Positions 19,790 to 26,883 of a DNA stretch of 26,952 nt are shown here, piece after piece. Source of the DNA: a virus; the IMG/VR virus record IMGVR_UViG_3300036832_001328, positions 1 to 26,952 of that record, one strand, 5' to 3'. The translations under genes and the position numbers were made by a program. Every line of letters begins with the position of its first letter. Position 1 is the first letter of the stretch. The notes under the pieces are model-generated. The model worked only from the letters and a program-made list of their open reading frames with translations. It made no database searches and was not told the DNA's origin.

Positions 19790-20074
19790 TCAGTCTCCGA
19801 TGCCACCGCGCTTGTAAGCTTCAGAACTCGGGCAGGCGGCGCTGATGGCATTTTCACGCCTATCTTCTGGGCATGAGCCTTGTTCCCAAGGCATCAGCTT
19901 TTTGTGTGGCTTTGGGGTTACTGCATGAGTGACAGGCGCCGGCGGCAGCCGCTGGGCTGTTACTACCACTTCAGGCAGACTAGGTGGTGGCTGCGGCTGC
20001 TGCCAGGATGTAGCAACCCCTCCGGCAACGCCAATGTTCAGCGCCAGGGCCAGGGCAACGAATTTTGCGTGCAT
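19790..20074 (-). CDS. Small exported protein (signal peptide, proline-rich)
   Basis: 94 aa from ATG 20074, overlapping the previous stop as TGATG. MHAKFVALALALNIGVAGGV is a plausible Sec signal peptide or N-terminal anchor; a QPQPPPSLPEVVVTAQRLPP segment and a basic KPHKKLMPWEQGSC follow. Two Cys lie in the C-terminal half. The EVVVTAQR string looks like a TonB-box, but the protein is far too small to be a receptor. No lipobox. Role unknown; periplasmic. Confidence 0.6.
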   Translation of the reverse strand: MHAKFVALALALNIGVAGGVATSWQQPQPPPSLPEVVVTAQRLPPAPVTHAVTPKPHKKLMPWEQGSCPEDRRENAISAACPSSEAYKRGGIGD

Positions 20075-20235
20075 CACAGGTTCTCCAGGTAGGTGACAAT
20101 CTGCCGCGGGGTCCAGCCGGCCTCACGCGCGTCGGTAATGACCCGCTGCACAGTAGCCTGTGCCCGCGGGTCAGTGGTGCGAGCGACGATCATCGCCAGT
20201 TCGGTCATCGCTGGGAGATAGTCGAGGTCAACCAT
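20074..20235 (-). CDS. Small helical protein (53 aa), unknown
   Basis: ATG 20235 has AAAAGGAA upstream and a promoter at 20266-20294. MVDLDYLPAMTELAMIVART, then RVITDAREAGWTPRQIVTYL and ENL, compact and helical with a terminal 'REAGWTPRQIV' that could be a helix-turn-helix-like end. The stop overlaps the next ATG. Its length kept it below usual ORF cut-offs. Confidence 0.68.
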   Translation of the reverse strand: MVDLDYLPAMTELAMIVARTTDPRAQATVQRVITDAREAGWTPRQIVTYLENL

Positions 20236-20265
20236 GGGGAAATTCCTTTTCGTTCAAACAAGGGC

Positions 20266-20294
20266 CTTATAGCACACCCCTGGTAAAATGCACA
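20266..20294 (-). promoter_or_regulatory. Sigma70-type promoter (mini-operon 20235-19181)
   Basis: On the - strand: -35 TGTGCA (20294-20289), 17-base spacer, -10 TATAAG (20271-20266). Confidence 0.68.
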
Positions 20295-20319
20295 TAAAAA
20301 AATGGGGGCCGAAGCCCCT
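20295..20319 (-). terminator. Intrinsic terminator with UUCG tetraloop
   Basis: On the - strand: GGGGC, loop TTCG, GCCCC (20318-20305), extended by a G-T pair, then CATTTTTTT. Lies just after the 91-aa gene's stop. Confidence 0.82.
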
Positions 20320-20325
20320 ATTTTC

Positions 20326-20601
20326 TCAGGTCTTGACCAGTTGCAACGCTGTCCACGCTTCCTGCGCGGCCTTCTCCCCTTCCGGCGTATACATGCGATA
20401 AAATGCGCCGAAAAACATCTCCCCCAGTTCCTCCATGTCCTCGATGTTCGAGGTCTCGGGATATTCCTCGGCCTTCATCACCGTGACGGCCTTTGCCAGG
20501 GCCTGACCCATGATCAGGCGCCCTCGTCCGCTGTTGAGCAGCTTGAGGGCATCCTCATGCTTCTCTTCGGTGGTCATCTTCGACCAGTTGCTAGGCTTCA
20601 T
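20326..20601 (-). CDS. Small acidic helical protein, unknown (91 aa)
   Basis: ATG 20601 has AAGGAAAGGACG upstream. TTEEKHEDALKLLNSGRGRL, then MGQALAKAVTVMKAEEYPET and DMEELGEMFFGAFYRMYTPE: helices with many Glu. No motif. Promoter at 20634-20663, terminator at its stop: a one-gene cistron. Confidence 0.68.
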   Translation of the reverse strand: MKPSNWSKMTTEEKHEDALKLLNSGRGRLIMGQALAKAVTVMKAEEYPETSNIEDMEELGEMFFGAFYRMYTPEGEKAAQEAWTALQLVKT

Positions 20602-20633
20602 ATCAACGTCCTTTCCTTGTTGCTGACCCGAGG

Positions 20634-20663
20634 ACCCTAGGCTAGATTTGAGGGATTAATCCA
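20634..20663 (-). promoter_or_regulatory. Sigma70-type promoter of the 91-aa gene, inside the end of the upstream gene
   Basis: On the - strand: -35 TGGATT (20663-20658), 18-base spacer, -10 TAGGGT (20639-20634). It overlaps the last codons of the 77-aa gene. Confidence 0.5.
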
Positions 20664-20875
20664 GAAAAATAATCCTTCGCCTCCTCGACCGAGGCATGTG
20701 ACCGGACATAGCCGGCGGCAGACTTGGAATAGACGTTTCCTCTGATCTGCCATACCTCGGCGTAGCGCCTGGCGGCACCCTGGTAAAAGGGCTTGCCGTT
20801 GTCATAGGCCAGCCGGCGGTAGTTGCCCCTGCCGTCCACCTGCCAGCCATCCGGCTCGGTTGTCCACCTGGTCAT
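20642..20875 (-). CDS. Small protein, unknown (77 aa)
   Basis: ATG 20875 overlaps the previous TGA. WTTEPDGWQVDGRGNYRRLA then YAEVWQIRGNVYSKSAAGYV and SVEEAKDYFSGL: aromatic, strand-rich, like other small accessory phage proteins. Not recognised. Confidence 0.65.
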   Translation of the reverse strand: MTRWTTEPDGWQVDGRGNYRRLAYDNGKPFYQGAARRYAEVWQIRGNVYSKSAAGYVRSHASVEEAKDYFSGLIPQI

Positions 20876-21093
20876 GGCAGCACGTTGACCCATACAGTCG
20901 TCAGGAAATCGGGCAGGTCCATCGCACGGACCTGACTGGTTGCCCACTTCTTGGCATCGGTCAGGGTCATCGATGGGGAAAAGAAAATCTTGGCTGGCAT
21001 CTCGTCCAGATTAAATGCCCATGAGCCGCGGCCCTTTGGGCTACAGCCATGAGAAGCTACCCACTTGCGGGTATCGAACCTAACGGTGATCAT
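20872..21093 (-). CDS. Small protein, unknown (73 aa)
   Basis: ATG 21093 with AAAGGG upstream; promoter at 21121-21149. GRGSWAFNLDEMPAKIFFSP then LTDAKKWATSQVRAM, a beta-beta-helix arrangement. No family recognised. First gene of a two-gene unit with the 77-aa protein. Confidence 0.65.
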   Translation of the reverse strand: MITVRFDTRKWVASHGCSPKGRGSWAFNLDEMPAKIFFSPSMTLTDAKKWATSQVRAMDLPDFLTTVWVNVLP

Positions 21094-21109
21094 CGGTTTT
21101 CCCTTTCGT

Positions 21110-21397
21110 TCAACGAGAGGGTTTTACACTGTCTTCATGAGGACGTCCAGTGAAAAATGAAGAGTGGTTATCCTCAATTATCTTCACAAGGTCCCGGGCC
21201 AGGTCCCGCAGTGGGTAGTTTTGGCTGAAAAAAGCGTCATCCTCGAAAAGCCGATCATAGATGTCCCTGACAGTCTCCCGCCAGGGGTTACTCTCCGGCA
21301 GGTCAGGGGTCACCCACATCGATCCACAACTCGGACATGGTTGGTTCGGGATGAATTCCTGTTGCAGGCCGCACCGCGAACACCGCCAGATTGTCAT
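21110..21397 (-). CDS. Zinc-ribbon (rubredoxin-like) protein, unknown role
   Basis: 95 aa. The N-terminus TIWRCSRCGLQQEFIPNQPC followed by PSCG has CxxC...CxxC, a zinc ribbon. The remaining ~65 residues are an acidic helical region (DIYDRLFEDDAFF; LARDLVKIIEDNH). ATG 21397 has AAAGGAG upstream and lies 3 bases after the previous stop. Its 3' end carries the promoter for the next unit. Confidence 0.7.
   Translation of the reverse strand: MTIWRCSRCGLQQEFIPNQPCPSCGSMWVTPDLPESNPWRETVRDIYDRLFEDDAFFSQNYPLRDLARDLVKIIEDNHSSFFTGRPHEDSVKPSR
21121..21149 (-). promoter_or_regulatory. Sigma70-type promoter, inside the end of the 95-aa gene
   Basis: On the - strand: -35 TGGACG (21149-21144), 17-base spacer, -10 TAAAAC (21126-21121), then CCTCTCGTT and AAAGGG. 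Confidence 0.6.
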
Positions 21398-21399
21398 GT

Positions 21400-21588
21400 T
21401 CACTCCTTTACCGTGTAGGTCAGCCTTGCGTCATTGTCTTCCATGGTCACCCAGCCCCTTACCTCAGGATAGCAGAACTTGCCACACTCAGGGCAGTAGT
21501 TCGGTGGCCTGGGATTGACCCAGCAGAGCAGCTGGCCACAGCAGCCCATGGCCGTCAGCTTGAAGTGGACCCGCTGGGTTTCCTTCAT
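21400..21588 (-). CDS. Small zinc-ribbon-like protein (62 aa)
   Basis: ATG 21588 overlaps the previous TGA. Two Cys pairs: CCGQLLC near residue 16 and YCPECG at about residue 31, with strands around them. Possible nucleic-acid-binding or metal-binding accessory. No strong ribosome site, so it is likely coupled to the 44-aa gene. Confidence 0.62.
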   Translation of the reverse strand: MKETQRVHFKLTAMGCCGQLLCWVNPRPPNYCPECGKFCYPEVRGWVTMEDNDARLTYTVKE

Positions 21589-21719
21589 GTGGGGAACTCA
21601 CACTGATCCAGGCTGTCAGGGTGGGTCGCCACACAAACCCGGTGTGCCCATTGGCCAAACAAACTAATGGCGATGATCAGGGCAAGGATGACCGCTATTA
21701 TCTCAAGTTTTTCAGTCAC
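21585..21719 (-). CDS. Small single-pass membrane protein (44 aa)
   Basis: GTG 21719 overlaps the helicase TGA (GTGA) and the stop overlaps the next ATG (ATGA). MTEKLEIIAVILALIIAISL then FGQWAHRVCVATHPDSLDQC: one N-terminal membrane helix and a short Cys-containing periplasmic or cytoplasmic tail. Too short for standard ORF thresholds; coupling at both ends makes it credible. Role unknown. Confidence 0.6.
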   Translation of the reverse strand: MTEKLEIIAVILALIIAISLFGQWAHRVCVATHPDSLDQCEFPT

Positions 21720-23182
21720 GCCAGCTCCTTCTCGCTCAGGGCTTCCAGCAGCAGGTCCTGTATTCGGGCTTTGCCCTTGATGGCCTGCATGATCACCTCG
21801 TCGATGGTTCCCCGTGCCGTCAGGTAATGGACGAAGACCTGCTTGTGCTCCGACCCCTGGCGCTGCACCCGGTTGATGAACTGCTGATGAAGCTCCAGGT
21901 TGTAGGTGGGGGTATAGAAGCAGACCTGGTTACCAGCCTTCTGCAGGTTCAACCCGTGACCCATCGACTGAGGATGGCCGAGCAGCAGGGGAAGATCACC
22001 CTCGTTCCATGCCCGTTCGAGCTGGGCAGCGCGCTTGCTTGAGGTCCCGCCGCCGATCACCGGCACATCCTCGCCGAACCTGGACTTGATCCGCTCCAGG
22101 TCATGCTTGAAGTCATAGGCGACCAGGAGAGGGACACCCTGCAGCTCGTTCACGAGGTCAGCCAGCAGCTCGGTCTTCTCGTCATGGATCATCGCCCAGT
22201 CCCGGCCAGCCATTGGCCGCAGCGGCTTGCGGCGGAACAGGTTGATCACCTCCGGGTCCAGGTAAAGCCCGCCTGAGGCAACCTGGCGCAGCTTCACGGA
22301 TGCCACCCCGGCATTGGCCGCTGTGATGAGGTTCTCACCGATGCGCACAATGAAGTCTTCTTCGAGCTTGTTATAGATGACCCGTGCCGAAGGCGGCAGG
22401 TCAAATGTGATGACGTTCTCGATCAGGTCCGGCATATCCACATAGTCGGCCGCCTCCAGGCGCAGCACCAATGGCCGGAGCTTCTCATAAATCTCGTCCT
22501 CGGCACCACGGCGTATCACCCAGCCGAAACCATTCCATGCAGGTAAAAAGTATTTCTGCCTGAAGTGCGTGATGTAGGGGCCGAAGCTTCGCCCGCGGTC
22601 GAGGCAGTAAATCTGGCCGAATAGATCAAGCAGACCATTGGGTGCCGGTGAACCGGTCAGACCCCAGCGCCGCGAGAAGGTATCGAGGATGCACCTGAGT
22701 GCCTTGTGGCGCTGGCTTCGTGTGTCCTTCATCATAGTCAGCTCGTCGACTACCAGGGTGTCGAACTTGTGCTTGCGGAAGGCCGCGACGTCGCAGGACA
22801 CCGTGGTGTTACCCATGGCGCTCTTGCCCTTGCTCGCACCGAGCAGCCAGTCAAGACCGTCGGGGTTGATGACGTAGACATCGGCGTCCCTGGCAAGCGC
22901 CTCGTCCTTCTTTGGTCCGTGCAGAACCTCAATCCGTAGATGGGCAAAGTCAGCCCACTTCTGCGCCTCTGCCGGCCAGACCAGCTGGGCAGGGCGCAGT
23001 GGCGCGATCACCAGCATCCTTTGCGCGACACCCTTGCGGCGCAGATACTCAAAGGCGGCATAAACAACGGAGGTCTTGCCAGTGCCTGGCGAGGCGAACA
23101 GGCCGGCGGCTGCGTGTTCTATGAGGAACTTCAGTGCTTTCATCTGGCCCTGGTGTGGTTTCCACTTCACAGCAAACGTCAT
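21716..23182 (-). CDS. SNF2-family (superfamily 2) DNA helicase/translocase
   Basis: 488 aa. Walker A ASPGTGKTS with Lys36, motif Ia IAPLRPAQLVW, Walker B LVVDELT (Asp146-Glu147), motif III LTGSPAPN (175-182), and motif VI QFINRVQRQGSEHKQ near the C-terminus. This is the compact phage helicase of the SNF2/DEAD-like type that accompanies VRR-NUC and family A polymerase genes. It probably unwinds or remodels DNA at the replication fork. The upstream VRR-NUC stop overlaps its ATG. Length and motif order are complete. Confidence 0.88.
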   Translation of the reverse strand: MTFAVKWKPHQGQMKALKFLIEHAAAGLFASPGTGKTSVVYAAFEYLRRKGVAQRMLVIAPLRPAQLVWPAEAQKWADFAHLRIEVLHGPKKDEALARDADVYVINPDGLDWLLGASKGKSAMGNTTVSCDVAAFRKHKFDTLVVDELTMMKDTRSQRHKALRCILDTFSRRWGLTGSPAPNGLLDLFGQIYCLDRGRSFGPYITHFRQKYFLPAWNGFGWVIRRGAEDEIYEKLRPLVLRLEAADYVDMPDLIENVITFDLPPSARVIYNKLEEDFIVRIGENLITAANAGVASVKLRQVASGGLYLDPEVINLFRRKPLRPMAGRDWAMIHDEKTELLADLVNELQGVPLLVAYDFKHDLERIKSRFGEDVPVIGGGTSSKRAAQLERAWNEGDLPLLLGHPQSMGHGLNLQKAGNQVCFYTPTYNLELHQQFINRVQRQGSEHKQVFVHYLTARGTIDEVIMQAIKGKARIQDLLLEALSEKELA

Positions 23183-23484
23183 CGTCTTTTCCTCGTTAAG
23201 GCAGTTTCGATCAGCTCCATAGCGTCGCTATAGGAGTCGACAAATCCGGCGTTGTAGCTAAGACTGTTAAGGATGTCCAACCTATTTTGCTGCAAAGGCC
23301 GGGGAACCTCCCCCGGCCTTTTGAATTCGAGCCACAGCGGTATATAGGGTGTCAGGAAGATACGATCCGGCCAGCCGGCGTCGTGGCGCAGATCAAGTTG
23401 CAGTGAGCGCACACCCAGTAACCGGGCGTCGTGGCATACGCGGTCACGCAGGGGGTTTTCCAGCTGGCGGCGCAGGACGGGCAT
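23179..23484 (-). CDS. VRR-NUC domain nuclease
   Basis: 101 aa. GWPDRIF with Asp40, LWLEFKRPGE with Glu53 and Lys55, and a following Gln65 (PRPLQQN) give the PD-(D/E)xK core of VRR-NUC stand-alone nucleases, which process branched DNA. It overlaps the helicase start by 4 bases and the upstream small gene by 41. A terminator-like hairpin lies inside its coding sequence at 23294-23321. Confidence 0.85.
   Translation of the reverse strand: MPVLRRQLENPLRDRVCHDARLLGVRSLQLDLRHDAGWPDRIFLTPYIPLWLEFKRPGEVPRPLQQNRLDILNSLSYNAGFVDSYSDAMELIETALTRKRR
23294..23321. repeat. Terminator-like perfect hairpin inside the VRR-NUC gene
   Basis: AAAGGCCGGGG (23294-23304) and CCCCGGCCTTT (23311-23321) form an 11-bp stem with a 6-base loop. 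A TTTT follows on the + strand; the coding sequence is undisturbed (FKRPGEVPRPL). Confidence 0.8.
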
Positions 23485-23635
23485 TCTTCATCACCTCGTC
23501 GGTTTCAGCTTTCTGCCTGGCGTAGGTTTCACGGCGAGAGCGGCGAGCTTCTTCGTGATCTAAGCTCCACCGCTTCCACCAAGCAGCGATGCCTTCCTCG
23601 TCGAGAGGTCGGCCGGAGTCGTCAAGCTCGGGCAT
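23444..23635 (-). CDS. Small charged helical protein (63 aa), unknown
   Basis: ATG 23635 lies in the last codons of the upstream gene (14-base overlap) and the end overlaps VRR-NUC by 41 bases. EEGIAAWWKRWSLDHEEARR and SRRETYARQKAETDEVM are long charged helices; the tail is PAPPAGKPPA. Codon sense is good and it fills an otherwise empty gap. Function unknown. Confidence 0.55.
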   Translation of the reverse strand: MPELDDSGRPLDEEGIAAWWKRWSLDHEEARRSRRETYARQKAETDEVMKNARPAPPAGKPPA

Positions 23636-24023
23636 CGAATGATCTTGCCCATGTCCTGGTATCTGAAGTCCGGCGGCGTTGCGGACGGCTGACTGGGGCA
23701 GTCACATCAAGACCGTCAAAAAATCCAGCTTTCCCAGCTGCACCAAACAAATACCAGCAGGCTTTATCAAGTGGCTTACGGCGGCGGATGTTGTTATACG
23801 TCGTCACAATGTTCTGCAGTTTCGTCTCCACAGCCTCTTCGGTGCGGTTAAGGTTCGCCGCGCAATACCGTAGAAAGTGGTCATACGTATCCCGGCGCTT
23901 TGTGCCTTTTGGCGCGATAGCGTAATTCTTCTCCCATTTGGCGAGAGGGCTAAGATGCCTGACTGCCTCCACAGTCAACCAGTCATAGTCTCTGTTGGTC
24001 CAACGACGCTTTACGTATTTCAT
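23622..24023 (-). CDS. Basic protein, unknown (133 aa), possibly DNA-binding
   Basis: ATG 24023 has GAGAAGGAAC upstream; the longer frame from 24122 would overlap the nuclease. The N-terminal MKYVKRRWTNRDYDWLTVEA, then NLNRTEEAVETKLQNIVTTY and NNIRRRKPLDKACWYL, may be a helix-turn-helix-like (SANT/Myb-like) module with strong positive charge. The C-terminus is Arg/Thr-rich. It lies within the replication module. Confidence 0.62.
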   Translation of the reverse strand: MKYVKRRWTNRDYDWLTVEAVRHLSPLAKWEKNYAIAPKGTKRRDTYDHFLRYCAANLNRTEEAVETKLQNIVTTYNNIRRRKPLDKACWYLFGAAGKAGFFDGLDVTAPVSRPQRRRTSDTRTWARSFDARA

Positions 24024-24036
24024 TGTTTGTTCCTTC

Positions 24037-24768
24037 TCAGTAGATACAAGGCCCGTTCTTCTCTTTCGAATAACTACAAAAACGACACTGCTGTCCAGGG
24101 TTTGGTGCGAAGGTTTTATCATTCAGCATTGGCCGGACCCGGTTCTTCCATTCTTGTTTGAGGCGGGGAAGGTCATTCATCCGGTAAAGTTTTGGGTTCT
24201 CCGGATGGACAATTCCGTGGTCGAGATAGACGAGATGCGGCGAAACGGTGAGGTCAGGCACGGCAGCGCCATACATTAGCAGTGCGCCGAGGCTGTAGAG
24301 GTCGAGCTGCAGGGTATAATCGGCGGTGTTGTATTGCGGCGCATACTTGCCAGTCTTCCAGTCCATCACATCCATATGCGAGCCGGACAGCCGCACGGCG
24401 TCGGTCTTGATCCGCAGCCAGCACTCTGCCCAGTCATTCCAGTCAGTGACCGACCAGTCGTCGCGGAATGCCCAGGTATCCTCCACCGTGACGTCATCGC
24501 CATAACGGCCACGCAGGTCGTTGAACAGACCGTCGAACAGCTTGAGAGAGTCGGGCAGCTTGCGGATTTCTTTGCTGATATAGCTGGCCGCCTGCTTGTG
24601 GATAGCATCGCCGCGCGACATCGCCGCCGACTCTGGCTGCGGCAGCTTGTCGAGGTTGGACAGCTTGGCGGCCAGCGGACAGCGCGCATAGGCGTTGAAC
24701 CTGGAGAATGACCAGCTGGTGAAGCCTTTCGGCTCCGGCTTGGCAGAGGCAGCAACGGGTGCCGGCAT
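24037..24768 (-). CDS. PD-(D/E)XK nuclease, RecB/Cas4-like with Fe-S Cys cluster
   Basis: 243 aa. SFSRFNAYARCP with Cys30, SRGDAIH with His57, MDVMDWKTGK with Asp133/Asp136-x-Lys138, QLDLYSLGAL as the Q-x-x-Y motif, and the C-terminal CRFCSYSKEKNGPC with Cys228, Cys231 and Cys241. The four Cys (30, 228, 231, 241) match the 4Fe-4S layout of AddB/Cas4-type RecB nucleases. Expected role: processing of DNA ends in phage recombination/replication. It starts with a TGATG overlap to the 74-aa gene. No CRISPR components are nearby, so it is not a CRISPR adaptation gene in this context. Confidence 0.9.
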   Translation of the reverse strand: MPAPVAASAKPEPKGFTSWSFSRFNAYARCPLAAKLSNLDKLPQPESAAMSRGDAIHKQAASYISKEIRKLPDSLKLFDGLFNDLRGRYGDDVTVEDTWAFRDDWSVTDWNDWAECWLRIKTDAVRLSGSHMDVMDWKTGKYAPQYNTADYTLQLDLYSLGALLMYGAAVPDLTVSPHLVYLDHGIVHPENPKLYRMNDLPRLKQEWKNRVRPMLNDKTFAPNPGQQCRFCSYSKEKNGPCIY

Positions 24769-24992
24769 CAGGCAGTGTCCTTCGTGGTTTCATTATCGGC
24801 ATGGAATATAACATTATCCACCAGTTCTTTCTTTGTCCAGCCACCGAACACCAGCGCATGGACCAGCTTCACCCATAGCAGGAAGATGACGCAAGGAAAG
24901 TCCTCGCCCGACTCCGCTATCTTGTCGGCGATCATGTTGATCAGTTCCTCGGTCAGGGCATCGATGTGCGGCATATCGTCCGGGTTAATCAC
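24768..24992 (-). CDS. Small protein, unknown (74 aa)
   Basis: GTG 24992 with GGAGAAG upstream; it overlaps the polymerase stop by 8 bases. The longer ATG version from 25064 is a shadow of the polymerase. HIDALTEELINMIADKIAES then FPCVIFLLWVKLVHALVFGG: a hydrophobic helix that could be buried rather than membrane, followed by WTKKELVDNVIFHAD. Placed between polymerase and nuclease; role unknown. Confidence 0.65.
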   Translation of the reverse strand: MINPDDMPHIDALTEELINMIADKIAESGEDFPCVIFLLWVKLVHALVFGGWTKKELVDNVIFHADNETTKDTA

Positions 24993-26883
24993 TTGTCTTC
25001 TCCATCTCTGCCCAGTTTGGGCCGGTCTTGCCTTCCGAACGGATCGGCACGTCGATGTCGCCAACCTCGTCCATTGCCCCTCGGAGCAGTTTCATCGACT
25101 TCTCGAGCCTGCCTGGCGGCACTGACAGCACGATTTCGTCATGCACAGACAGGATCAGATGGCCCGGTCCGACTGCTTCGTATATCCGTATCATGGCCTC
25201 CTTGGTCTGATCGGCAGCCGAGCCTTGGATGAGGGTGTTCACCATCTTGTATTCATAGGTGGTCTCGATGCCGTCAACGATGCGTGGTTTCTCGCAGTAG
25301 TAAAGCCGGCCACCTGTGGTGCGCACCGGCTCGCCGATCCGGGCCTTGTAGGTGAGGTCCTTCTTCAGATAGAGGATGCCGGGAAACGCCTGGAAGTAGG
25401 CATTGAGCAGGCTCCTTGCCTTCTCCACCGTAGTATTGAGACTCTTTGCCAGTTTGTTGAAGCCGGCGCCATAGAGAATGGAAAAGTTCAAGGTCTTGGC
25501 ATCACGGCGGATCACCTTGACGTTGGTCGTCTTGCCGACCATATCGCCGGTATGCTGGTGAAAGTCAATATCCGGGTTGTCGAGATAGCTTTTCCGCATC
25601 GCGCCATCCTCGAAGTGAGCGAGGATACGCAGCTCCTGGCTGGAGAAATCGCGCAGACACAGCACGTGGTTTTTGTAACTGCAGATGTAGCGCCGGCACA
25701 GCGGCAAGGGCGGCAGGTCCTTGACCGGAGGCTTGATGCCATTGGCGAACAAGGGATCGAACACGGTCGGGATATTCTGGAAGTTTGGGGAGGATGACAG
25801 ACGACCTGTGCGCGCCCCGCCACCATTGCCGCGGGTCTGATGCCAGACGGTATAAATCATGCCCTTGGATTGTTTGGCTGTGGCGAGCCAGGGTTCCATG
25901 AAAGTGCCGAGGCAGGTGCGCAGCCTGGACAGATAGGTCAGGGTAGCGGCAAGCTGCTTGTCGGCAACGGCTGCGTTTATGGCGGCAGCATCGGAGGCAG
26001 GCTTACCGGTCATGGTAATGCCAAGTTTGGTTCTATCAACCAGGCCGGACCTATCGAGGGCCTCTATCAGCTGCTGACCGCTCTCGAGGTTCACTTCTGG
26101 TTCACAGCCAATACGGGTGCGTACCCAGTTCTCAAGTTTCATTGCCAGGTCGCGGTAACGCAGAATATCGGCGTTCAGCAGGGGAACGTCGACCGCCACC
26201 CCGCGCTTCTCCATGTCGAGGAGGACAGGCAGCAGACGGCGTTCACGGTCGTAGGCGCCCAGCATGTCAGCCTTGGCAATCCGCGGATAGAGATACTGGA
26301 ACAGTGCCTCAGTGCGCTCAACGTCACCAATAGCATAAGGACCAACAATCTCAGCCGGCGCATAAGCGATATACTTTCCCGGAGGTTCCTTGCCTTTCAG
26401 GGAGGTGGATATCTTGATGCCCGGCACTGGCTGGTTCGTGGTCAGCCAGTCATTGAGCTCGTCGCGCTCACCGGCAGGATAGTTGAACAGCCGCTCGCAA
26501 GCCTGCTTCAGGCCAATGGCACGGGCATTAGGGTCATCGAGGAACAGCAGAAACATAGTATCGTGGACGCGCTGCCATGGCGGAATAGCGATGCCGAAGT
26601 GGGTCTCGATGACGTCAAGGTCAAATTTGCAGTTGTGGAACAGCACGCCGTCGGGATTGGCATAAGCCTTGCGGATTGCCTCCAGGGCTTGTGCCCCGGA
26701 GGCGTTGTTCCACTTGTATTTCGCTGCGAGGTGAGAATTTGGAACTACATGTCCAAACCCGAAGTATTTCGACTTCTTTCCCCATTCCTTGACAGCGACC
26801 CCGACCGGCAGCGGAGGATAATCAGGTCTCGGCTCTATGCCGAAACTCTCAATATCTACAATGGTGGGCCGGGGAATTTTCAT
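24985..26883 (-). CDS. Phage DNA polymerase I (family A) with 3'-5' exonuclease domain
   Basis: 632 aa from ATG 26883. Exonuclease: VDIESFG (Asp10-x-Glu12), LFHNCKFDLDVI (ExoII), YAIGDVERTE (ExoIII). Polymerase: motif A LRDFSSQELRIL, motif B RRDAKTLNFSILYGAG, motif C ILSVHDEIVLSV. The 5'-nuclease domain is absent, as usual for T7-like and related phage polymerases. The start overlaps the upstream stop as TGATG. All catalytic residues are present. It is the main replicative polymerase. Confidence 0.94.
   Translation of the reverse strand: MKIPRPTIVDIESFGIEPRPDYPPLPVGVAVKEWGKKSKYFGFGHVVPNSHLAAKYKWNNASGAQALEAIRKAYANPDGVLFHNCKFDLDVIETHFGIAIPPWQRVHDTMFLLFLDDPNARAIGLKQACERLFNYPAGERDELNDWLTTNQPVPGIKISTSLKGKEPPGKYIAYAPAEIVGPYAIGDVERTEALFQYLYPRIAKADMLGAYDRERRLLPVLLDMEKRGVAVDVPLLNADILRYRDLAMKLENWVRTRIGCEPEVNLESGQQLIEALDRSGLVDRTKLGITMTGKPASDAAAINAAVADKQLAATLTYLSRLRTCLGTFMEPWLATAKQSKGMIYTVWHQTRGNGGGARTGRLSSSPNFQNIPTVFDPLFANGIKPPVKDLPPLPLCRRYICSYKNHVLCLRDFSSQELRILAHFEDGAMRKSYLDNPDIDFHQHTGDMVGKTTNVKVIRRDAKTLNFSILYGAGFNKLAKSLNTTVEKARSLLNAYFQAFPGILYLKKDLTYKARIGEPVRTTGGRLYYCEKPRIVDGIETTYEYKMVNTLIQGSAADQTKEAMIRIYEAVGPGHLILSVHDEIVLSVPPGRLEKSMKLLRGAMDEVGDIDVPIRSEGKTGPNWAEMEKTSD

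Noticed and set aside
19790-20074. TonB-box-like EVVVTAQR
   Set aside because: The protein is 94 aa, far too small for a TonB-dependent receptor; most likely chance resemblance.
24037-24768. Cas4-like nuclease as a sign of CRISPR
   Set aside because: No repeat array or other cas gene; the nuclease sits in a phage replication module.
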